From SOIA01 sp964346585 (GTDB lineage: Bacteria > Acidobacteriota > Aminicenantia > Aminicenantales > Aminicenantaceae): a stretch of DNA of 32,541 nt. The notes under the pieces are model-generated. The model did no database searches and was not told where the DNA came from. It saw only the letters and a program-made list of their open reading frames with translations. The position numbers and the translations under genes were made by a program. Every line of letters starts with the position of its first letter. Position 1 is the first letter of the stretch. The stretch is from NCBI GenBank assembly GCA_964346585.1, contig CAYFVQ010000172.1, positions 1 to 32,541 on the forward strand, read 5' to 3'. This document shows positions 23,997-31,002 of the stretch, piece after piece.

Positions 23997-25349
23997 ATGG
24001 TAAAAAGAACTGTTTTAATGGCTATAATGATGAGTTTAGTCCTGCCTATTTGTTTGGCTGTCCGGCCTTCTGGACGGGACTTTCCTGCAGTCTTGAGTAT
24101 GCGGGACAGGGCTGACTTTGTCTTCCGAATCACCGAAAAACGCCTCGAGCAGCTCCTTCCTCGATTCATGCGGCAAACCGGTTTCGATATGTGGATCATC
24201 ACCTGCAACGAGGACAACCACGATCCTGTCTTTAACACGATGATCCCGTATAAGAATTGGTGCCCAATCACCCAGATCATCGTTTTTTTCGACCGTGGAC
24301 CTGAAAAAGGCATCGAGAGGCTAAATATCTCCCGAACAAACTTGATGGGGCTCTACAAGAATGTCTGGGATGCCGCCACTTGGGATAGACAGAAGAAAGA
24401 GAGTCAGTGGGAATGCCTGGGGAGGATTGTCCGGGAGCGCGATCCCCAAAAAATCGGTATCAACGAAGGAGAAATCCAATGGGCTGCCGGTGGCCTGACC
24501 GTCGTCCTGAAGAATAGGCTCATCGAAGCGATTGGGCCAAAATACACAGCCCGCCTCGAGTCGGCCGAACCTCTGACAACACTGTGGTGTGAGACCTTGT
24601 TGGACGAAGAAATAGATGTCATGGAACAGGCCGTTGCGCTTTCTCATGCCATCATTGCTGAGACTTTTTCAACTAGAGTCATCACCCCAGGACAGTCGAC
24701 AACCGATGATCTCCGGTTTCATTATTGGCAGAGGGTGGCCGATTTCGGCCTGGATCTTGCTTTCTACCCCTTCTTCTCCATCCGTGGCAGACAAGAAAAA
24801 GACATTGAAAAATACGGCAAAGATGATAAAGTCATCCGGCCCGGGGACTTGATCCACTGCGATGTCGGATTGAAGTACATGCACTACAACACCGACCACC
24901 AGGAATGGGCCTATATCCTGCGGATCGGAGAAATCGATGCCCCAGAAACATTCAAAAAGATCATGGCTGAAGGCAACAGGCTTCAGGACATCTATTGCAG
25001 TGAATTTAGAGCCGGCCTCACCGGCAATGAGCTTTTAACCAACATTCTCAGAAAAGCCAAAAAACAGGATATTCCTCAACCCCGAGTTTATTCTCATTCT
25101 CTCGGCTATTTTCTCCACGAGCCGGGCCCCCTGATCGGCCTGCCGTGGGAGCAAGTCAACAACCCGGGAAGAGGAGATGTGAAGCTCGTCCCCAACAGCT
25201 GCTTTACTGCTGAATTGAGTGTGACCATGTCCGTTCCGGAATGGGGAGGGAAAGACCTGCGTCTCTCCCTCGAACAAGATATCGTCTTTACTCGGGACAG
25301 TGTCGTTTTTTTGGATGGACGGCAGACACAATTTCATCTCGTTAAGTAG
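23997..25349 (+). CDS. Secreted M24-family (Xaa-Pro aminopeptidase-like) metallopeptidase
   Basis: A 450-residue protein with a signal peptide (VLMAIMMSLVLPICLA) and a ribosome-binding site (AAAGGGGA) before the ATG at 23997. The N-terminal domain (about 30-200) is the creatinase/prolidase N-domain type. The catalytic pita-bread domain keeps all five metal ligands: Asp289 in HCDVGL, Asp300 in NTDHQEW (eleven residues later, as in the family), His367 in SHSLGYFLHEPGP, Glu406 in TAELSV and Glu426 in LEQDIVF. It should cleave dipeptides or N-terminal residues before proline, or a related amide. Export is less common for this family. It is divergent from the Gfo/Idh cluster. A role in sugar degradation is not evident, and it may simply be a neighbour. 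Confidence 0.9.
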   Translation: MVKRTVLMAIMMSLVLPICLAVRPSGRDFPAVLSMRDRADFVFRITEKRLEQLLPRFMRQTGFDMWIITCNEDNHDPVFNTMIPYKNWCPITQIIVFFDRGPEKGIERLNISRTNLMGLYKNVWDAATWDRQKKESQWECLGRIVRERDPQKIGINEGEIQWAAGGLTVVLKNRLIEAIGPKYTARLESAEPLTTLWCETLLDEEIDVMEQAVALSHAIIAETFSTRVITPGQSTTDDLRFHYWQRVADFGLDLAFYPFFSIRGRQEKDIEKYGKDDKVIRPGDLIHCDVGLKYMHYNTDHQEWAYILRIGEIDAPETFKKIMAEGNRLQDIYCSEFRAGLTGNELLTNILRKAKKQDIPQPRVYSHSLGYFLHEPGPLIGLPWEQVNNPGRGDVKLVPNSCFTAELSVTMSVPEWGGKDLRLSLEQDIVFTRDSVVFLDGRQTQFHLVK

Positions 25350-25747
25350 CCAGAAGCGAATAACTCAATACGCTCTTTAAGGAATTTTTTAAATCAGCTG
25401 AGAAGGAATTAACTTTTTGATTCTCTTCCGTTTAGCGTTGGTTAATGGTTAGGTAGCATTCAGGGATGTCCTTGCTCCAGTCAGATTTTTCACGCCATTC
25501 CCTCGTCAACCTTCTCGGCCCTGCGGAACTCCGCGTGTTCATCAAATCTAACGCCCGGATATTTCCTAATCATACTTAGCCCCGCCCGATGTATTCTGTC
25601 GTGTTCAAACAGTCCTCGGGCCCGACTCCGTCGGGTTCCTTCGAGATTGACTTGGGAAGGCTAAATCTTCCGATGCCGCTTCATCCATCTCTGAATGCTC
25701 TTCTAAACTGAATCTTATCCACACAAAACAGAAGAGAGCCTACTTTT
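25350..25747. other. 398-base intergenic region with a frameshifted coding-like remnant on the minus strand
   Basis: No complete gene. Reading the minus strand from about 25670 downward, one open frame gives GTRRSRARGLFEHDRIHRAG and then MIRKYPGVRFDEHAEFRRAE before a stop in the GCGTGA near 25490. A one-base shift continues as WREKSDWSKDIPECYLTINQ to a TAA near 25433. The amino-acid composition looks protein-like across the shift. A palindromic CCCGACTCCGTCGGG lies near 25623. I read this as a small broken gene or an insertion remnant. The family is not recognised. Confidence 0.4.
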
Positions 25748-27139
25748 TTAATCTGGCCAGTAGCCGAGAACGGAGAGAACCTTAATCACTGCGCCCGCAG
25801 CCACAACCAGAATGGCTATAACGAGAATGATATTCCAAGCCGTTCCCTTAATTCCCCGGTTGACTTCATCCCCAAGATAATTCTTCTTATTCTGGAGAAT
25901 AAAAAAACAGATATAAGCGATGGGCATCATGACAAGGTTGAACGATGAGGCGATGACCGGCAGCCAGAGCGGCACACTGGTGAAGGCTCCAAGGATACCG
26001 ATGTTGGCCAGCATGGTGCTGGCTCGATACGCCCAGCCGTGGTACTCGAAGCGAAACATTTCACTCAAGACGAACCCGCAGATGAGCATCTCGATGATGA
26101 GAGTCGTGAGGCACATGCTCAGAATCCCGAAGGAGAAGATCAGACGTCCGAAAGTGAGTCCCACAAGCGGTTCAAGGGCATGGGCCGCATCGAGTGGTCC
26201 CTGGACTGTGATTCCCTGGACATGCAGAGTGTTGGCGCAGGCGATAGTGACGAAACCGGTAGCAAGAATAAATGGGACAAACATCGAAGTGCCCAGGTCA
26301 AAATTCTTCAGTCCGTGGTGTTCTTTGCCCCAGCCGCGGGCCAACAGAGTGTAAGGATAAAGAAAAGTCATGTTGACACCGACGGCTGCACCTAATTGCC
26401 CAAGAACTATGGTGATGCCCTCACGGCTCCGCGGAATATGAAAAGAGAAAAAATCCTTGATCATCTCAATCCAGTCTACTCCGGTCTTGATGACCACGAG
26501 AAAAAAAGAGAGAACCATGAGCATCAGCATGTATTTGAGGGTTCGCTCGAACACACGGATAGCCTTCCGGCTGCCGCGGCCGTAGCTCCAGCAGATTGTT
26601 GTGGCGAACACCAGTAGTGCCAAGGCAAGTATCCCCTTGGGCATATTGATGCCGATGACTTTAAAAATGTCTTTAAAGAACGCGGTTCCGAGGGAGTATT
26701 GCGGGAACTGCCAGACAATAGAGGCCAGCAGAACATTTAATCCCCAGAGAAGCGCCAGGCTGGGATGGAGCCTTTTCCAGAAGACATCATAAGGCCGAGC
26801 GCGGGTGATGAGGAGCTGGTGGCCTATGGCAGCGAACATCATCACTCCCAGGAACATGGCCACAGGCTGCACCCAGAGCAGCTTGTAGCCGTAGACAGCC
26901 CCGGCAAATATGGCTGAGCTGGCAGAGCCAGCGCCGAGTGTGACAGCACTCTGGATCCAGCCAGGACCGGAAAGTCCCCAGTAGCCTCCCCATCGCTTCC
27001 AGAAATGCGGCCGGGCATTGATCTCTTTCAGGCTCTTCTTTTCCTGTTCCAGCGCTTCGGGATCTCGGGCTTCGACCATGGGCAGGCCACGCCGAAGGTC
27101 ATCTTTTTGAAAAGATTCTTTTTTGTCGATGCTATTCAC
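25748..27139 (-). CDS. Nramp-fold transporter lacking the usual metal-binding motifs
   Basis: A 463-residue membrane protein with about eleven membrane segments after a hydrophilic 45-residue N-terminus. It starts at a GTG at 27139 with a poor ribosome-binding site, and Met21 is another candidate. Overall it resembles the Nramp/SLC11 family: GLSGPGWIQSAVTLGAGSAS in segment 1, and GQLGAAVGVNMTFLYPYTLL in segment 6. In true Nramp proteins these positions hold DPGN and MPH, which bind the metal. Here they read TLGAGS (67-72) and GVNMTF (254-259), so Mn/Fe transport is doubtful. It lies 27 bases downstream of the fucose-isomerase-like gene and probably belongs to the same operon. An organic substrate from the catabolic locus is a reasonable but unproven guess. 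Confidence 0.82.
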   Translation of the reverse strand: MNSIDKKESFQKDDLRRGLPMVEARDPEALEQEKKSLKEINARPHFWKRWGGYWGLSGPGWIQSAVTLGAGSASSAIFAGAVYGYKLLWVQPVAMFLGVMMFAAIGHQLLITRARPYDVFWKRLHPSLALLWGLNVLLASIVWQFPQYSLGTAFFKDIFKVIGINMPKGILALALLVFATTICWSYGRGSRKAIRVFERTLKYMLMLMVLSFFLVVIKTGVDWIEMIKDFFSFHIPRSREGITIVLGQLGAAVGVNMTFLYPYTLLARGWGKEHHGLKNFDLGTSMFVPFILATGFVTIACANTLHVQGITVQGPLDAAHALEPLVGLTFGRLIFSFGILSMCLTTLIIEMLICGFVLSEMFRFEYHGWAYRASTMLANIGILGAFTSVPLWLPVIASSFNLVMMPIAYICFFILQNKKNYLGDEVNRGIKGTAWNIILVIAILVVAAGAVIKVLSVLGYWPD

Positions 27140-27166
27140 CTTTATCTGGGGGTAAGGCAGAACAAT

Positions 27167-28615
27167 TCAAGCCAACTCGTTCACCATCTCGATCTCTTTA
27201 AACCGACAGAAATATCCCAGCTCCTTTGTGATATCTCCATAGCATGTCTGCCGATGTAGTCCGCTCTTCCAATTTCTCCACAGACTCGTCACATCACCGT
27301 CGACCTTGACTGTGATCTTCGTCCGGCATCCTCTGTCGTCTTGGAGGGAGACTGGAGTATCCACGATCTCACCTGTGAAATACCGGAGGACATCTGTCCC
27401 GATCAATATCGCTTGCGTGACTTTCTGTCCGAGACGCATCTGTACCTGAGGAACTACTCCCTCCTGGCGCTCCATGACTGTTCGCAGCTTATACGAAGCG
27501 GATGGTTTGTCAGGTCCATCCATCTTTGGAGTCCCCATGCAGTGGGCCAGGATAATGTTATTCTGAGACTCATCAACAGTCGGGTCGCTGATGAATCCTG
27601 GTTTTCCCACCAGCCCTTGAAACAGGATGTGAGTCATGGCGGAACGGAGATCAGATTCACAGATACCGCCCAAGCCCATGTCGTTCAACCTGGCAAATCC
27701 CAAACAGGGATAAGCGGGCAGCTTTATGGTCTTGTCCCACATGGTCCCGTAGCAATCCACAGTCATCACGGTGGCCTCTTCTTCATCCATCAATTTCTCA
27801 AAAGCCAAAGCCAATTTGCACGATTTGAATATGTCCTCGCTCGAGGGTTCCACGACTCGCTCGGCGTTTTTTATCCAGCGTCCCGCTTCAGCCTTGGCTT
27901 CACCGTCTCTTACATTAATATAGATATCGAGTATTCGCTCGAGTTCAATCTGTTTGATCTCTGTTCCGAATTTCCCTTTGACATCTGTAGAGTATTCAGA
28001 AAATGACCGTGTCGTTAGGTTGAGGATCTTGGCCTCTCTCAAATTATGTATGGCCCGGAAGGGCCTTATGGCGACCGCCAGTTGCCGGAGGTCACTTGTG
28101 AGGATACAATCCATCTTGGCTCCGAGAGGTTGCTGGCGCAGGTCTCCAAAGCCGACCCATCCATGTCCGGAATAGGGAATGGCAAAGACCATCGTTGGTA
28201 GACCGACACTGAGAATCTCATTCAGGATAGGCCGGATGCCGATGTTGAAATGAATGGCCAGGATTCCGTCTATATTTTTGAGGCTGTCTTTGATCCTCCC
28301 GACCTGTTCAGGAGAAGTGACAAGCTCATCGACAACAAAATCCACATCGGATAGTTCATCCTTTAATTTGGCAAACTCGGATTCATAAAACCGGATTTCC
28401 TTCTGAAAATCCAGGTTCGGCTTGGGCCAGAGGCCGTGGGAAGTGCCCATGTAAAGCCTGGCCACCTTGACTTTTGTTTTTCTGCAGCCAGGGCTGATCA
28501 GCCTTGGCCTTTTTGCTTTTGACCCGAACGCCCATAGGCGCGAACCACTCAGGCACAGAGCCCCTCCGAAAGCGGCCAGCTGCAGAAACTCTCTTCGTTT
28601 CATCCCTGAATCCAT
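27167..28615 (-). CDS. Tat-signal L-fucose/L-arabinose isomerase-like protein
   Basis: A 482-residue protein starting at the ATG at 28615, six bases after GGAGGAG. A longer frame begins further upstream but lacks such a site. MKRREFLQLAAFGGALCLSG is a twin-arginine signal. The body resembles fucose-isomerase-like proteins: an N-terminal Rossmann-like half (KVARLYMGTSHGLWPKPN, DGILAIHFNIG, TMVFAIPYSGHGWVG) and a C-terminal half with MTVDCYGTMWD, GGICESDLRSAMTH, and AHCMGTPKMDGP. In FucI/AraA, acidic residues and a histidine in matching places bind Mn. The Glu in CESD and the His in AHC are candidates here. Classic members are cytoplasmic hexamers, so the export signal is notable. It may isomerise, or bind, a sugar or sugar acid. 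Confidence 0.8.
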   Translation of the reverse strand: MDSGMKRREFLQLAAFGGALCLSGSRLWAFGSKAKRPRLISPGCRKTKVKVARLYMGTSHGLWPKPNLDFQKEIRFYESEFAKLKDELSDVDFVVDELVTSPEQVGRIKDSLKNIDGILAIHFNIGIRPILNEILSVGLPTMVFAIPYSGHGWVGFGDLRQQPLGAKMDCILTSDLRQLAVAIRPFRAIHNLREAKILNLTTRSFSEYSTDVKGKFGTEIKQIELERILDIYINVRDGEAKAEAGRWIKNAERVVEPSSEDIFKSCKLALAFEKLMDEEEATVMTVDCYGTMWDKTIKLPAYPCLGFARLNDMGLGGICESDLRSAMTHILFQGLVGKPGFISDPTVDESQNNIILAHCMGTPKMDGPDKPSASYKLRTVMERQEGVVPQVQMRLGQKVTQAILIGTDVLRYFTGEIVDTPVSLQDDRGCRTKITVKVDGDVTSLWRNWKSGLHRQTCYGDITKELGYFCRFKEIEMVNELA

Positions 28616-28685
28616 GACTTCTCCTCCATTCCTGTGAGATTTAATCATTATGATTCGGATTCCGAATATTTATGTTATCTCTCAA

Positions 28686-29381
28686 TCATCGGGTATTGGA
28701 TGTCTTTCCTCGGAGGAAAACATCATCAAAATAGCCCGTATCATCGAAGGAGCCAATCCCGACGAATCCATGTGTCAATGTTTTGTCGCGGGCGGTCAGG
28801 ATCGGTGTGTCCATATCATCGAGAAAGGCTTTCATCTCTCCTGTCTCAGCGTCATAGGTCACTTTGAAACTGTGCCAGTCTTTATCTGTAAGACGGAACA
28901 CGGACTCTCCCGGCGGTTCAGAATTGACCTTAACCCGGTCGGCTCCGTTAACGAGACCGATGATATTGTGAAGGCCGTCGCTTGAGGCCGAGAAGTGCAC
29001 GTAGTAGAAATGCGTTGGATTCTGAAAATGGAAGATGACGCACATGTCCCGGTGGGGATTGGATACCTCTGCCTTGCATTTTAGGCGTCCGGTGAGAACG
29101 AATGACGTGACATCGTGTTCGGCCAGGATTGACCAGGATGTCGGCCCGCGGATCTCACCGAATTTTCCAGGTGAGACAAGCTCGTAAACCATCGAGCCGT
29201 CTTTTTCGACGACCTGCCAGTTCTCAGGAATGTTGGCCTGCCATCCTTCTGCTCGGCCATCCTCAAAATCATCACTCACCAGCAGAGGGAGGCCGCTCAT
29301 GCCTCCTTTCCCGCAGCTCAGAAGACAGAAAAAAAAGGTCAAAACAAGAAGAATCCTAAAAATGACAATCGAGTGTTTCAT
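28686..29381 (-). CDS. DUF1080-like (concanavalin-type) lipoprotein
   Basis: A 231-residue predicted lipoprotein, with the signal peptide ending LLSC. The rest is a single jelly-roll-like domain: LLVSDDFEDGRAEGWQANIP at the start, then VLTGRLKCKAEVSN, ICVIFHFQ-like strand MCVIFHFQNPTHFYYVHFSA, WHSFKVTYDAETGEMKAFLD in the middle, and GFVGIGSFDDTGYFDDVFL at the end. This is the pattern of LamG/DUF1080-type domains. Several DUF1080 proteins cleave 3-keto-glycosides made by Gfo/Idh enzymes, while others only bind sugars. No catalytic residues can be assigned by eye. It is 70 bases upstream of the fucose-isomerase-like gene on the same strand. Confidence 0.7.
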   Translation of the reverse strand: MKHSIVIFRILLVLTFFFCLLSCGKGGMSGLPLLVSDDFEDGRAEGWQANIPENWQVVEKDGSMVYELVSPGKFGEIRGPTSWSILAEHDVTSFVLTGRLKCKAEVSNPHRDMCVIFHFQNPTHFYYVHFSASSDGLHNIIGLVNGADRVKVNSEPPGESVFRLTDKDWHSFKVTYDAETGEMKAFLDDMDTPILTARDKTLTHGFVGIGSFDDTGYFDDVFLRGKTSNTR

Positions 29382-29495
29382 CTTAATCGTCCTCTCATTT
29401 GGTTCGTTATAGATGAGCGAAACTATACTAGTGAAGAAAATTATGAGCCATATTTCTTAGGGAAATTTTTTGTGGGCCATGACTGTGACAGCTCA

Positions 29496-30488
29496 TCAAA
29501 CCGGGATACCATCCGTATAGCTTGGATCCATCCAGGGCAGGTTATGGCCAGCAAAAACAGGTTCCAGGTCAGCGCTGATTTTCTCCATTTCTTCAGGAGT
29601 CATCTTTGTAAAATTCTTCACAAGCTGGATGTTTTTCTTCAAGACATCGAGGCTGTCCGTGCCGATAGCCGCAGCGTGAACATGTTCGAGGCTGAGGGCA
29701 TAACGGATCAGATCCTCCGCAGCGAGGCCTTCCACTGTTTCTCTGGGACGGATGACCTTCATCGCCAGAATCCCCATTTTCTTTTTGGCTGCCGCAGGAA
29801 TGGCCTGTTTCTCGAAGTTCCCCTGGCGCTCCTGGTAATGATTGAGAGCAATAAGCATCGTGTCGAAATCATAGCGATTAACCATTTCCATCATAGCCTC
29901 TGCCGACAGGTGCCCTGAAAATCCGATGAACCGGGTCACTTTTTCGTCTTTGAGCTTCCGGAGGGCTTTGAGGACACCATCTTCTGCGCCGATCTTTTCA
30001 ACATCGTCCAGGGAGCGGATGAGATGGATCTGGTAGAGGTCGAGTCGGTCGGTCTGGAGACGCTTCAAACTCTCCTCAAGATGGCGCATAGCGCCGTCGT
30101 AAGTCCTCTCTCCGACTTTGGTTGACAGAAATACCTCTTCCCGTCGGTCTTTGAGGACGAGCCCTAATCGCTCTTCACTGACCACATCGTTATAGACATA
30201 ATCATGTGCCGTATCCCAATGGTAGAAGCCATTATCTAAGGCATAATTGAGAATCTCTACACTCTTTTCTTGCTCCTGGACTGCACAGAAGCGGCTGCCG
30301 CAGCCTAGAACGATAAGAGGAACGGACACGCCTGTTTTCCCCAGAACAGCTGTCGGTAATCCTTTGGAATCGTAGACTTTTCCTTTTTCCCGAACGAACA
30401 GGTTTTTACAGGAAAGTCCAGTGACAGCGATAGTTCCAGTTAAACATTTTTTAATGAAATCTCGCCGACCGATCCGATTATTTTTCAT
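29496..30488 (-). CDS. Tat-signal aldo/keto reductase, probable lipoprotein
   Basis: A 330-residue aldo/keto reductase with a twin-arginine signal (RIGRRDFIKKCLTGTIAVTG) that ends in GLSC (Cys27). It may therefore be exported folded and lipid-anchored. The AKR tetrad is complete: Asp92 and Tyr97 in DTAHDY, Lys124 in STKVGER, His155 in YQIHLI. The barrel continues through VTRFIGFSGHLS and GILAMKVIRPRE, and ends with AAAIGTDSLDVLKKNI, the NADPH-binding strand of the family. The mature protein would need a bound nicotinamide cofactor outside the cytoplasm. It probably reduces or oxidises a sugar or sugar-derived aldehyde in step with its neighbours. The gap to the next gene on the strand is 114 bases. 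Confidence 0.9.
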   Translation of the reverse strand: MKNNRIGRRDFIKKCLTGTIAVTGLSCKNLFVREKGKVYDSKGLPTAVLGKTGVSVPLIVLGCGSRFCAVQEQEKSVEILNYALDNGFYHWDTAHDYVYNDVVSEERLGLVLKDRREEVFLSTKVGERTYDGAMRHLEESLKRLQTDRLDLYQIHLIRSLDDVEKIGAEDGVLKALRKLKDEKVTRFIGFSGHLSAEAMMEMVNRYDFDTMLIALNHYQERQGNFEKQAIPAAAKKKMGILAMKVIRPRETVEGLAAEDLIRYALSLEHVHAAAIGTDSLDVLKKNIQLVKNFTKMTPEEMEKISADLEPVFAGHNLPWMDPSYTDGIPV

Positions 30489-31002
30489 GGCTGAACTCCT
30501 TTTTAAATGTCATTATTTTAAGATTTCTTGTCAATCTGGGGAGAAAAAGAACCTATTGCCGTGAGCCGGATCATGCTGCTGTGTATTTTATGACAGTTTT
30601 CCCATAATAACAAATAAAAGTGAAAGGGATGGCATCTCAACATTGAACACTTCACAATGTGGATAGAGTTGAGAAGGCCAAATTTTAACATTCAGTATTT
30701 ATCAATGGAATATTAATAAGGAATACTATTGTTTTCATAGCTTATGAATTCCAGAAGAATAAAAGAAGCAGAAAGTATCAGGGGCCAAAATGTGATTCCA
30801 TTTATGATCAACACTGGACTCTTATTGAAATCTGGAGATGAACTGTAAAGCAGTTACTCCTTTCTGTTTCTGTTTTGCTTTTGACATCGATTTTCTTCTG
30901 ATATATTAATGCTAAAGGTGTTAATGGTTGATGCCGATAAGTGAATGGGCAAACCAGATACAGAAAAGAAAATATTCCTTGCGTTCTAAAGGAGGAGATA
31001 GG
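30489..31002. other. 514-base divergent intergenic region
   Basis: AT-rich DNA between the aldo/keto reductase (minus) and the heparinase-like gene (plus). It contains a good sigma-70-like promoter for the latter, listed separately. It also contains the small palindrome AACTGTAAAGCAGTT (30841-30855), placed 25 bases before the -35 box, where an activator might bind. No ORF, RNA gene or repeat is convincing. Confidence 0.55.
30841..30909 (+). promoter_or_regulatory. Candidate promoter with upstream palindrome for the heparinase-like gene
   Basis: TTGACA (30881-30886) is a perfect -35 box. After 15 bases comes the extended -10 TGATATATT (TATATT at 30902-30907). TATTAA at 30904-30909 is the alternative with a 17-base spacer. 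The palindrome AACTG-TAAAG-CAGTT at 30841-30855 may be an operator. The start codon lies about 95 bases downstream. Confidence 0.45.
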
